Below, piece after piece: positions 24,486 to 32,679 of a stretch of 64,000 nucleotides of DNA. The notes under the pieces were generated by a model. It made no database searches. It was not told where the DNA came from and saw only the letters and a program-made list of their open reading frames with translations. This DNA is from Caballeronia humi (GTDB lineage: Bacteria; Pseudomonadota; Gammaproteobacteria; Burkholderiales; Burkholderiaceae), in contig NZ_FCNW02000003.1 in NCBI RefSeq assembly GCF_001544475.1, positions 297,832-361,831 on the forward strand. The letters are read 5' to 3'. The position numbers and the translations under genes were made by a program. Positions within the stretch are counted from its first letter, which is position 1; every line of letters begins with the position of its first letter.

Positions 24486-25457
24486 ATGAACGAATCGCTT
24501 AATCGGGGCGCTGCGGCGCCGATCGTCGTTGGTGAGGAAGGGGTGCGCGCGGCGCTTCCCGGGCTCGATGTGCGCGGCGCGCTGGAACGCATGTTCGGCG
24601 CGCTCGCGCGCGGCGCAGCGATCCAGCCGCCGCAGACGCTCACGCTGTTTCCGCAAGACGCGGGCGACTTCATCACGTATCTCGGCGTGCTCGCCGAAGA
24701 GAACGTGTTCGGCGCGAAGCTCTCGCCGTACATCGCGGTGCCGGGCGCCCCGGTGATCACCGCGTGGACGGCGCTGATGTCGATGCGAAGCGGCCAGCCG
24801 CTGATGTGGTGCGACGCCGCGCTGCTCACGACCGAACGCACGGCGGGCACGACTGCGCTTGCGGTGGACTATCTGGCGAAGAAGGACAGCACGCGGCTGG
24901 CGGTGATCGGCTCGGGCGCGGTGGCGCTCGCGCATCTGCGGCATGTCGCGCCGTTCAGAGCGTGGGAGACCATCCGCGTGTATTCGCCGAGTCTTGCAAA
25001 CGATGCCGCGCGTCAGGGCGATATCCGCGCGATCGATCCACGCGTCAGCATCGCAAGGACGAGCGCCGAGTGCGTGCGCGATGCCGATGTCGTGATGTTA
25101 TGCACATCGTCGGGGACCCCTGTTCTCGATCTGGGCGATCTGGCGAAGCCCGCGCTGATCACGTCGGTGAGCACAAACGTCGCGCGGGCGCACGAAGTCG
25201 ATCCGGCGGCGTTGCCTTCGTTCGACGTGTATTGCGACTATCGACGCACAACGCCGTCGAGTGCTGGCGAGATGGTCATCGCGAGCCAGACCGGCTGGTC
25301 GCCCGATGCGATCCGCGGCGATCTCGCGGAACTCGTGGGCGGGACGTGCGGCGCGCCGTCGTACGAGCGGCACGCGTTCTTCCGGTCGATCGGGCTCGGG
25401 CTGGAGGATGTCGCAGTTGCGCATGCGTTGTATCTGCAGTTGCGCGGAGCAGCATAG
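24486..25457 (+). CDS. Ornithine cyclodeaminase/mu-crystallin family protein (probable imino-acid reductase)
   Basis: 323 residues, ATG 24486 behind GGAAGGAGG. NAD(P)-binding is shown by LAVIGSGAVALAHLRHV at residues ~136-152, and the catalytic lysine region by NVFGAKLSPYI at ~74-84. The family includes ornithine cyclodeaminase and delta1-pyrroline-2-carboxylate reductase; residues do not distinguish them by eye. Divergent from a D-amino-acid dehydrogenase and amino-acid binding protein, so an imino-acid reductase that converts the dehydrogenase product into an L-amino acid is a reasonable inference. Confidence 0.82.
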   Translation: MNESLNRGAAAPIVVGEEGVRAALPGLDVRGALERMFGALARGAAIQPPQTLTLFPQDAGDFITYLGVLAEENVFGAKLSPYIAVPGAPVITAWTALMSMRSGQPLMWCDAALLTTERTAGTTALAVDYLAKKDSTRLAVIGSGAVALAHLRHVAPFRAWETIRVYSPSLANDAARQGDIRAIDPRVSIARTSAECVRDADVVMLCTSSGTPVLDLGDLAKPALITSVSTNVARAHEVDPAALPSFDVYCDYRRTTPSSAGEMVIASQTGWSPDAIRGDLAELVGGTCGAPSYERHAFFRSIGLGLEDVAVAHALYLQLRGAA

Positions 25458-25462
25458 AATTG

Positions 25463-25485
25463 CCTCCTTTGTTAAGCAAAGGAGG
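25463..25485 (+). promoter_or_regulatory. Hairpin sequestering the beta-lactamase ribosome-binding site
   Basis: CCTCCTTTG (25463-25471) is perfectly complementary to CAAAGGAGG (25477-25485), with loop TTAAG. The 3' arm contains the strong AAAGGAGG Shine-Dalgarno of the following gene, whose ATG is 11 bases later. It starts six bases after the upstream stop and lacks a T-run, so it is a translation-blocking fold, not a terminator. Confidence 0.65.
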
Positions 25486-25495
25486 AACAGCACAG

Positions 25496-26393
25496 ATGAC
25501 GCATTCACCCGTTCGCCGCGCGTGGCTGGCCGCGGCTGTATCGATACCGTTCGCGAGCGCCTGCATGTCGTCGCCGGCCGATGGCTCGGCCGCGTCACGG
25601 CTGAAGGCGCTCGAAAGCGCTTCGAAGGGACACCTCGGCGTATCCGCGCTGAACACCGCCGACGGCGCCCGCATCGAGTATCGCGCGGACGAGCGCTTTC
25701 CGTTCTGCAGCACGTTCAAGGTAGTGCTGTCGTCGGCGATCCTCACGCGCAGCGCGCGCGACGAGGGCCTGCTCGCGCGGCGCATTCGCTACGGGCAAAG
25801 CGACATCATCGCGAATTCGCCGGTCACGGGCAAACACGTCGCCGATGGCATGACGGTCGGCGAACTATGCGCCGCCGCGCTTCAGTACAGCGACAACGCG
25901 GCGGCGAACCTGCTGATCCGTTTGCTCGGCGTCGCCCGCGGATGTCACGGCGTATGCGCGCTCCATCGGCGACACCGAGTTCCGGCTCGACCGCATGGAA
26001 ACCGAACTCAACACGGCGATCCCCGGCGACCCGCGCGACACGACGACGCCCGCCGCGATGGCGCTCACGTTACAGCGGCTCGCGCTGGGTAACGCGCTCG
26101 GCATCGCGCAAAGAGACCAACTGCAAACGTGGATGCGCGCCAACACGACCGGCGACAAGCGCATCCGCGCCGGTGTTCCGCGCGACTGGCAAGTCGCGGA
26201 CAAGACCGGCACGGGCGACTACGGCACGTCGAACGATATCGCCGTGCTGTGGCCGCCGGCCAGGCCGCCGATCGTCCTCGTGATCTACTTCACGCAGCGC
26301 GAGCAGGACGCGAAAGCACGCGACGACGTGCTCGCGTCGGCGGCCAGGATCGTCGCGGAGAAGTTCGGCCAGGCCCGTGTCACAGGAGAATGA
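25496..26393 (+). pseudogene. Class A beta-lactamase (PenA-like), disrupted by a frameshift
   Basis: Two frames together make a full class A enzyme. The first, from ATG 25496, has a lipoprotein-like leader (FASAC), the S-x-x-K motif in FCSTFKVVLSS and the SDN loop in [15 protein letters not shown]. The second frame then carries the METELN (E166 position) and [10 protein letters not shown] (KTG) motifs and ends at 26393. Between 25931 and 25940 there are ten bases where nine are needed, so one extra base shifts frame; removal of the T at 25932 gives [13 protein letters not shown]. The shifted product stops at 26092 without E166 or KTG and should be inactive. A sequencing error cannot be excluded. 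It resembles Burkholderia PenA; no adjacent LysR (PenR) gene. Confidence 0.85.
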
Positions 26394-27021
26394 GCGCCGC
26401 GCCGCACAGCACGAGCGCGGCGCTCCATACGAGATCGATGTTGATCCACCCCGTGCGCAGAAAGCCCAGCCCGCCCGCGCGGTCGTAGACGATCATCGAG
26501 ATCGCGCCGATCACCGCGAGCATCGCGAGCGTATGGATGCCGAGCACGAGCGCGGCGGGCGGCAGCGTCTTCGCGGTCGCTGAGAAGCCGGCGGCCGGTC
26601 CCGCCGCCGCGCACAGCGGCAGCAGCACCGGAATCAGCATGAACCCGGCGCCGTGCGCGCTCGACATCACGAACGACCACACCGCGAGCCCCGCCAGCCC
26701 CGTGCGCATCCCGACCGCCGGTTTCCCGCGATGCCCGCGCACCGCGCTCCACACGCCCCAGCCGATCAGCAACGCGCCGCACGCGCGATTCAGATACGCG
26801 TGATCGATCAGCGAGCCGAGCGTGAGCGCGCCCGCGAGCACGAGCGCAACCGACGCCGCGTGCCCGATCGCGATCGGCACGAGCGAGATCAGCACGACGC
26901 GCCGGCTGTGCGCGTAGAGCCCGAGCGCGACGGCGAAGAGCCAGCCCATCGCCGGATTGATGCCGTGGAAAGCGCCGAGGCCGGCGGCGCTGAGCCACAT
27001 CGTGGTGGAACCGGGCTCCAT
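26380..27021 (-). CDS. Small multi-pass membrane protein, operon partner of methanethiol oxidase
   Basis: 213 residues from ATG 27021, ten bases after the SBP56 stop. About six hydrophobic segments are visible. Near the N-terminus [20 protein letters not shown] resembles the first helix of NicO/UreH-like metal permeases, with a His in an HGINP setting, and a second His occurs in [10 protein letters not shown]. This suggests, without proof, metal handling, perhaps copper for the upstream enzyme. The gene overlaps the beta-lactamase 3' end convergently by 14 bp. Family not named with certainty. Confidence 0.75.
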   Translation of the reverse strand: MEPGSTTMWLSAAGLGAFHGINPAMGWLFAVALGLYAHSRRVVLISLVPIAIGHAASVALVLAGALTLGSLIDHAYLNRACGALLIGWGVWSAVRGHRGKPAVGMRTGLAGLAVWSFVMSSAHGAGFMLIPVLLPLCAAAGPAAGFSATAKTLPPAALVLGIHTLAMLAVIGAISMIVYDRAGGLGFLRTGWINIDLVWSAALVLCGAALILL

Positions 27022-27031
27022 CAAAAAGCGC

Positions 27032-28426
27032 CTACGGGTAGCAATACGAATCGGACGAGCAGTCTCCGCCCTGCAGCCGGATCTGATGCGGACGGCGTCC
27101 CTTCGGCCAGTCGATGAAGAAGTTCTTGTCGGCGGACAGGCCGCCCGACGGATCGGCGTCGAGCTTGACCATCCAGCCGTCGATGCCATCCGGGTAGAAC
27201 TGGTCGTCGATCGCGCCGTAGAGTGAGTTCGTGAAATAGACGCGCCGGCCGTCGCGGCTCACTTCGACCATCTGCGGGCCGCCGTTCAACTTGCCGTTCG
27301 TGGCACCCGGATGCGTCTCCCGCGACACGATCCCGCCGATACGCACCTTGCCCGTCAGCTTCGGCGCGAACGGGTCGGAGACGTCGTATTGCAGCAGGTC
27401 GCCCGTGCCCCAGCACGACACGTAGAGGAAGCGGTCGTCCATCGAGAGATCGATGTCGGAGACGAGCGGGGGCACCGCGCCGAAGCCCTTGAGCATCGGC
27501 GGGAGCACGGAGGCATCGGCTGGCTCGGCGGGAATGTCGATGATCTTCTTGACGGCCCATTTGTCGCCATCGCGATACCACGTCCAGATCGACGACGACA
27601 GATCCTTCAGGCTGATCACGCAATTGACGAAGCCGTAGGGCTTGGTCGGATCGTGCGCGGGGCGCAATTCGAAGACGAGCTGATATTCGTCTCCGAAGTC
27701 GATTTCCTGCAGGTGCTTGCGGCGCGTCATGTCCCAGAAGTGGAGCTTGCGGCCGTATTTCCCGCCAAGCAGGATTTCGGGGACGAGGCCGTTCTCGAAC
27801 GTGTCGGGCGTGCCCCATTCGCTCGTGACGACCGTGTCGTAGCCGAGATGCCACCAGCCGTCGTAGGCGAGCTGCTGCGGGCCGCGCTCCACCTCCCAGC
27901 GGCCGAGCGGATCGAAGCTCTGTTGATCGAGCAGCGCGATGCCGCCCGGCGCTTTGCCTTCGGCATTGCCGAGCGCGGTCACGTAGATGCCGCCCGGCCC
28001 GCAGTGGATGGTGTGCGGGCGCGTATAGCCGGTCTTCTCGGCGAATTCTTCCGGCTCGATCGTCTTGACGATGCTCAGGTTGCGCGGGTCCGGCTTCGTA
28101 TCGACGATATGGATGCGCGACGAGCGCAGCCCCGGCACGATCAGATAGCGCCGCTCCATATGCGGATGCGGCGCGTTCGGGCACAGGCACGACGAGCACG
28201 CGTTCCAGCCGAAGTGATGCAGTTCGTCGCCGGTATTGGGCATCGCCAGCTGGCTGACGATTTGCGTGTAAGTCGGCGATTGCGGATCGACGTCGACGAC
28301 CGCGAGCGCGTCGGGTTGCTTCCTCTCGGGATCGAATGTTGCGACGTAGGCGAGTTGTTCGGGCGGTGCCTGGGCCGCGAGTCGGGGTGAGGGGTAGAAG
28401 CTGGGGTCCGGTCTCCATGTCGCCAT
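27032..28426 (-). CDS. Selenium-binding protein SBP56 / methanethiol oxidase
   Basis: 464 residues, closely matching SBP56 in length and landmarks: DELHHFGWNACSSCLCPN (with C77-S-S-C80), RRYLIVPGLRSSRIHIVDT, PHTIHCGPGGIYVTALG, WHLGYDTVVTSEWG, DIDLSMDDRFLYVSCWGTGD and a C-terminal GGDCSSDSYCYP. Bacterial homologues oxidise methanethiol to formaldehyde, hydrogen sulfide and peroxide and need copper. A signal peptide is not evident. Transcribed first in an operon with the membrane protein; divergent from an EamA transporter. In other bacteria the enzyme is linked to copper chaperone genes, which are absent here. Confidence 0.93.
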   Translation of the reverse strand: MATWRPDPSFYPSPRLAAQAPPEQLAYVATFDPERKQPDALAVVDVDPQSPTYTQIVSQLAMPNTGDELHHFGWNACSSCLCPNAPHPHMERRYLIVPGLRSSRIHIVDTKPDPRNLSIVKTIEPEEFAEKTGYTRPHTIHCGPGGIYVTALGNAEGKAPGGIALLDQQSFDPLGRWEVERGPQQLAYDGWWHLGYDTVVTSEWGTPDTFENGLVPEILLGGKYGRKLHFWDMTRRKHLQEIDFGDEYQLVFELRPAHDPTKPYGFVNCVISLKDLSSSIWTWYRDGDKWAVKKIIDIPAEPADASVLPPMLKGFGAVPPLVSDIDLSMDDRFLYVSCWGTGDLLQYDVSDPFAPKLTGKVRIGGIVSRETHPGATNGKLNGGPQMVEVSRDGRRVYFTNSLYGAIDDQFYPDGIDGWMVKLDADPSGGLSADKNFFIDWPKGRRPHQIRLQGGDCSSDSYCYP

Positions 28427-28617
28427 GTTCGTTCTCCGCTCTGAGTGGTCTCTGCACTATAGGACACACACGCGGATGACGTTGCGCTCAGCGCAAGGAT
28501 TCTGTCAGGACGCCGGATGTGCCATTGCAGCGTGCCAACGCAACAAATAGCGCTTGACCCAGGGTGATTTAAGCAATTCAATCATCGCGATCGGGTACAG
28601 CAACGAGACGCATCGAC

Positions 28618-29445
28618 ATGTTCACCTACGTAGGCGGTTTTGTCCTGCTGGCCGCAATCCTGCATGCGACGTGGAATGCCATGCTGCACGGCAACCGCGA
28701 CCGCTTCCTCTCGATGACGTGGATGAGCACCTGCACGGGCCTCGTCTCGGTCATCGCGATCCCTTTCCTGCCGATGCCCGCCGCGCCCGCGTTTCCGTAC
28801 ATCATCGCGTCGGGGCTCGTGCATATCGTCTACAGCGTCAGCCTCGTCTATGCGTACCGCAGCGGCGATCTCGGCGAAACGTATCCCATTGCGCGCGGCT
28901 CGTCACCCTTGCTCGTCGCGCTCGGCGCCTTGCTTTTCGCGCGCGAGCACCTTGGCCTCCTGCCGATGGCGGGCATCCTGCTTGTCTCCTGCGGCATCGT
29001 TTCGCTTGCGCTCGAACGTGGACGCGTCTCCACGAAAGGCGCGGCGGCCGCGTTCCTCACCGGCGCGACGATCGCGGTCTACACGGTGATCGACGGCATG
29101 GGCGTGCGCGTCGCGGGATCGGCTGCTGGCTATACGGCGTGGATGTTCGCGTTTTTCTTGCTGATGCCGCTGGTTTTCATCTCCGTGCGCGGCGTCGCGG
29201 CGCTCTGGACGCCGCTCGCCGACATCGGGCGGTCGGCGGGTGGCGGAATGGTGTCGATCGCGGCGTACGGCATCGTCATCTGGGCGATGCAGTTCGGTTC
29301 GATGGGTGCCGTGTCCGCCCTGCGGGAGACGAGCGTCGTGTTCGCGGCGCTGATCGGGCGGATGTTTCTCAACGAGCGGCTGACCTTTCGGCGCATCACT
29401 GCGTGCTGCGTGATTGCGGCCGGCGCGATTTGTCTAGGCGCCTGA
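28618..29445 (+). CDS. EamA/DMT-family transporter
   Basis: 275 residues, about nine to ten hydrophobic helices in two EamA halves; FTYVGGFVLLAAILHATWNAML starts the first, and TGATIAVYTVIDGMGVRVAG begins the second. ATG 28618 has a weak upstream GAGACG. Likely inner-membrane exporter of a small metabolite. Divergent from the methanethiol-oxidase operon across ~190 bp, with no regulator beside it, so shared regulation is only a possibility. Confidence 0.85.
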   Translation: MFTYVGGFVLLAAILHATWNAMLHGNRDRFLSMTWMSTCTGLVSVIAIPFLPMPAAPAFPYIIASGLVHIVYSVSLVYAYRSGDLGETYPIARGSSPLLVALGALLFAREHLGLLPMAGILLVSCGIVSLALERGRVSTKGAAAAFLTGATIAVYTVIDGMGVRVAGSAAGYTAWMFAFFLLMPLVFISVRGVAALWTPLADIGRSAGGGMVSIAAYGIVIWAMQFGSMGAVSALRETSVVFAALIGRMFLNERLTFRRITACCVIAAGAICLGA

Positions 29446-29514
29446 GGTGCGGCTGGTGATTATCCGTGGCTCACCTACAATGTAAGCATGGCCCTGACCT
29501 CGGAGGAGGCTGCC

Positions 29515-29682
29515 ATGACTGAGCCGATGATCAGCTTGATAGTTGGGATCGTGGTGGTGCTCTGCATCGCCGTCGTGCTGGTGACGCGTCGCCGCGCAGA
29601 ACACAGGGGAGAGCCGCATGCCACGAACGCGCGCTGGCTCGACACCCATCCACTGCGCGACTGGATGAAGCACAAGCACTAG
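29515..29682 (+). CDS. Small single-span membrane protein
   Basis: 55 residues from ATG 29515, chosen because GGAGGAGGCTGCC lies directly upstream; an in-frame ATG at 29488 has none. One helix, ISLIVGIVVVLCIAVVLVT, is followed by an Arg-rich turn and a basic polar tail ending WMKHKH. The positive-inside rule puts the tail in the cytoplasm. A strong terminator follows at 29722. No family recognised. Confidence 0.65.
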   Translation: MTEPMISLIVGIVVVLCIAVVLVTRRRAEHRGEPHATNARWLDTHPLRDWMKHKH

Positions 29683-29721
29683 CAACCCGGTGGTACTCAC
29701 TCGGCCGCGCGACGCGGCCCG

Positions 29722-29754
29722 CCGCCGGCCCTGCGCGCCGGCGGTTTTGTTTTC
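29722..29754 (+). terminator. Rho-independent terminator
   Basis: CCGCCGGC (29722-29729) pairs with GCCGGCGG (29737-29744), seven-base loop, followed by TTTTGTTTT. Ends the small membrane-protein transcript. Confidence 0.85.
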
Positions 29755-29783
29755 CGCGGGCGATTTCGTATCAGGCGCGAATG

Positions 29784-30101
29784 TCAGCGCTTCGGTCCCT
29801 TCATGGCTTCAGCTTCCATCGCGGCGTGCCATTCCTCGCTGGCCTCGATCGGGTCCATCGCTTCGTCGATGAAGGCGGACGCGCGCTCCGAGGCCGCGCG
29901 GGTTTCGTCGTCGGAGTCGTCGGCGGCGAGGTCGTCGTCGCCGGGCGGTTCGAGCATGTCGCGCAGCATCTCGCGCAATTCCGGCGTGTCCCACGGCTCG
30001 CCGTGCTGCTTTTTCTTCTTGATGTAGTGGCGGACTTCGGCATCCTGTTCTTCGGTCAGGGGAAGCCCGCGGAAGGTGCGGTTGGCGTCGATATCGGGCA
30101 T
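29784..30101 (-). CDS. Acidic hypothetical protein, 105 residues
   Basis: ATG 30101 is preceded by CAGGAGGAACACC. The protein begins MPDIDANRTFRGLPLTEEQD and has a lysine stretch HYIKKKKQHGEPWDTPEL, then an acidic middle (DDDLAADDSDDE) and an Ala/Glu helix. No signal or membrane segment. Possibly a small regulator or adaptor, but nothing specific is recognisable. It faces the plus-strand terminator on its 3' side. Confidence 0.7.
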   Translation of the reverse strand: MPDIDANRTFRGLPLTEEQDAEVRHYIKKKKQHGEPWDTPELREMLRDMLEPPGDDDLAADDSDDETRAASERASAFIDEAMDPIEASEEWHAAMEAEAMKGPKR

Positions 30102-30183
30102 GGTGTTCCTCCTGGTGATTCGCCACCCAGTGTAGACCTGTTGCCGCGCCGTTTGTAGGGCGGCCGCCCGAGCCGCGCGCCGC

Positions 30184-30648
30184 CTAGCTGAGCGGGGGAA
30201 GCCGGCGCGCGACCGGCGTCGATTTGACGATCGCCGTGCTCGTTTCCGCGCGCTCCGTGATTTTCGAGAGGATCGCGTCGAGCTGTTCGATCGAGCGCAG
30301 ATAGAGGCGGCAGATGAAGCAATCGTCGCCGGTCACCTTGTCGCATTCGACGAATTCCGGGATGCGGCGGATTTCTTCTTCCACCAGATGCAACTGCCCG
30401 GGCAGCGGTTTCACGCGCACGATCGCCTGCAGCGTGTAGCCGAGCGCGCGAGGCGCGATGCGCACCTCGAAGCCTTCGATCACGCCCTGCGCTTCGAGCC
30501 GCCGCATGCGCTCTGCGGTGCTCGGCGCGGAGAGGCCAACGCGCCGCGCGAGTTCCGTGATGGCGATGCGGCCGTCGTCTGCGAGGATGGAAAGCATCTC
30601 GCGGTCGATGTCGTCGAGGCCTTGTTGCGATGTGAGGTTTTTCGACAT
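30184..30648 (-). CDS. Lrp/AsnC-family transcriptional regulator
   Basis: 154 residues, ATG 30648. N-terminal winged HTH: DIDREMLSILADDGRIAITE, then LARRVGLSAPSTAERMRRLE as recognition helix region (residues ~12-60). The C-terminal RAM domain begins about residue 70 and holds VECDKVTGDDCFICRLYL, the amino-acid-sensing core. Divergent from an EamA exporter across 113 bp, an arrangement in which Lrp proteins often activate amino-acid export. The spacer includes a short A/T tract near 30685. Confidence 0.9.
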   Translation of the reverse strand: MSKNLTSQQGLDDIDREMLSILADDGRIAITELARRVGLSAPSTAERMRRLEAQGVIEGFEVRIAPRALGYTLQAIVRVKPLPGQLHLVEEEIRRIPEFVECDKVTGDDCFICRLYLRSIEQLDAILSKITERAETSTAIVKSTPVARRLPPLS

Positions 30649-30761
30649 GGTGAGCTTCTTTCGAAAGGCAAATCCGCCGATACGCCTAATTTTATGCATG
30701 GTTTGGCGCGTTCGTCGCCGATAAACTTGTTCTCATCAAAACCTCGACATCAACGCCAATC

Positions 30762-31661
30762 ATGCACACCGATGAAACGCGCCGTGGCGCGATTGAAATG
30801 AGCCTCGCAATGCTGATGTCGGGCACGATCGGCTGGCTCGTCGTCTCTTCGGGGCAGACGCCGTTCAACGTCGTGTTCTTCCGCTGCGTGTTCGGTGGCG
30901 CGACGCTCTTTGCCGCCTGCGCCGTGCTCGGCATGCTGCGGCGCCGGTTCTTCTCGTGGCGCATGCTGCTCTTGGTCGCGCTCGGCAGCGTCGCGATCGT
31001 CGGCAACTGGCTGCTGCTGTTCGCGGCCTATTCGCGCGCGTCGATCTCGATGGCGACGACCGTCTACAACACGCAGCCGTTCATGCTCGTCGCGCTCGGC
31101 GTGCTCGTGCTGCGCGAGCGCGTCTCGATATCGACGATCGCGTGGCTCGGCATCGCGTTTGCCGGGCTCGTGATGGTGGTGCGCGTCGAGCCCGCCGTGC
31201 TGGCGATGCCCGGGCAGTATCTCGAAGGCATCGGCTACGCGCTCGGCGCGGCATTCCTGTACGCGATCTCGTCGATCGTGACGAAGCGCCTTAAGGGCAC
31301 GCCGCCGCATCTGATCGCGCTCTTGCACGTTTCGCTCGGCGTCATCATGCTCAGTCCCTTCGTGCGCTTCGACCAGTTGCCGGTGGTGGCGTCCGGGTGG
31401 ATCGAACTCGTCGTGCTCGGCGTCGTGAACACGGGGCTCATGTACGTTCTGCTCTACGGCGCGATCCAGAAGCTGCCGACCGCAATGACCGGCGCACTGT
31501 CGTTCATCTATCCGGTGGTGGCGATCGTCGTCGACTGGATCGCGTTCGGGCAGCGGCTCGCGTGGTTGCAGGTCGCGGGCGCGGCGTTGATTTTGCTCGC
31601 GGCGGCCGGTGTCAACCTCGGCTGGCGCATCGTGCCGGCGCGGCGCGCGGCGGCGAACTGA
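30762..31661 (+). CDS. EamA/DMT-family transporter
   Basis: 299 residues with ten predicted helices (for example LAMLMSGTIGWLVVSSGQTP, then MLLLVALGSVAIVGNWLLLF) and paired EamA domains. ATG 30762. Because an Lrp-type regulator is divergently encoded, an amino acid is the most plausible substrate. Followed by rdgC after 63 bp. No special features. Confidence 0.87.
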   Translation: MHTDETRRGAIEMSLAMLMSGTIGWLVVSSGQTPFNVVFFRCVFGGATLFAACAVLGMLRRRFFSWRMLLLVALGSVAIVGNWLLLFAAYSRASISMATTVYNTQPFMLVALGVLVLRERVSISTIAWLGIAFAGLVMVVRVEPAVLAMPGQYLEGIGYALGAAFLYAISSIVTKRLKGTPPHLIALLHVSLGVIMLSPFVRFDQLPVVASGWIELVVLGVVNTGLMYVLLYGAIQKLPTAMTGALSFIYPVVAIVVDWIAFGQRLAWLQVAGAALILLAAAGVNLGWRIVPARRAAAN

Positions 31662-31724
31662 ACGCGCGATGCCCGCAATGCTCGGTTAGAATGGCGCGCT
31701 TTGCTTAAAACGCGGGGCGCTTCC

Positions 31725-32642
31725 ATGTGGTTCAAGAACCTTCAGCTTCATCGTCTTCCGGCTCACTGGGCCGTCACTCCCGCGCAGATCGAAACATGGC
31801 TCGCGCCGCATGCGTTCGCGCCGGGGAACACTGTCGAGATGCAGGCGCACGGCTGGGCCTCGCCGCGCGATGACGGCGCACTCGTCTATTCGACCAACCG
31901 GCAGATGCTGCTTGTTTATCGCGCGGAGAAGAAGCTGCTGCCAGCGTCGGTGGTCAATCAGGTGACGAAGGCGCGCGCCGCCGAACTCGAAGAGCAGCAG
32001 GGCTTCAAACCCGGCCGCAAGCAGTTGCGCGAGTTGAAGGAGCAGGTCACCGACGAACTGTTGCCGCGCGCGTTCAGCATTCGCCGCGATACGCGCGTGT
32101 GGATCGATCCGGTGAACGGCTGGCTCGTGATCGACGTTGCATCGCCGACCGTCGCCGATGAGGTGCGCAGCCTCCTCGTGAAATCGATCGACCGGCTGCC
32201 GCTCGCGAGCGTGCGCGTGACGCGCTCGCCGGTCTCGGCGATGACGGAATGGCTGCTGTCGGGCGATGCGCCGAGCGGCTTCTCGCTCGATCAGGACACG
32301 GAACTGCGCTCGACGGGCGAGGGCAACGCGACGGTGCGCTACGTCGGCCACGCGCTCGACGCCGACGACATGCGGCGCCATATCGAAGGCGGCAAGCAGT
32401 GCATGCGGCTTGCGATGACGTGGAACGACCGCGTGTCGTTCGTGCTGACGCCGTCGCTGACGATCAAGCGCGTGAGTCCGCTCGACGTGCTGAAGGAAGC
32501 GGCCGATCCGACCGCGCAGAACGACGAGGAACGCTTTGAATCGGATTTCGTGCTGATGACGGCGGAATTGGGGCGGCTTTTTGTCGATCTCGCCGATGCA
32601 TTGGGCGGGGAAGCGGAGAGCGTCGTGGAGCAGGCGGCGTAA
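31725..32642 (+). CDS. rdgC: Recombination-associated protein RdgC
   Basis: 305 residues from ATG 31725 ([15 protein letters not shown], the family-standard start). The ring-forming DNA-binding fold is indicated by the conserved [35 protein letters not shown] and [21 protein letters not shown] stretches. RdgC binds duplex DNA as a dimeric ring and modulates RecA. A TAGAAT -10-like element lies at 31687. Highly conserved across betaproteobacteria, so the assignment is firm. Confidence 0.94.
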   Translation: MWFKNLQLHRLPAHWAVTPAQIETWLAPHAFAPGNTVEMQAHGWASPRDDGALVYSTNRQMLLVYRAEKKLLPASVVNQVTKARAAELEEQQGFKPGRKQLRELKEQVTDELLPRAFSIRRDTRVWIDPVNGWLVIDVASPTVADEVRSLLVKSIDRLPLASVRVTRSPVSAMTEWLLSGDAPSGFSLDQDTELRSTGEGNATVRYVGHALDADDMRRHIEGGKQCMRLAMTWNDRVSFVLTPSLTIKRVSPLDVLKEAADPTAQNDEERFESDFVLMTAELGRLFVDLADALGGEAESVVEQAA

Positions 32643-32679
32643 GACGCCCTTTGGGATCGGTGCGATCGCCCCGCGCCTT

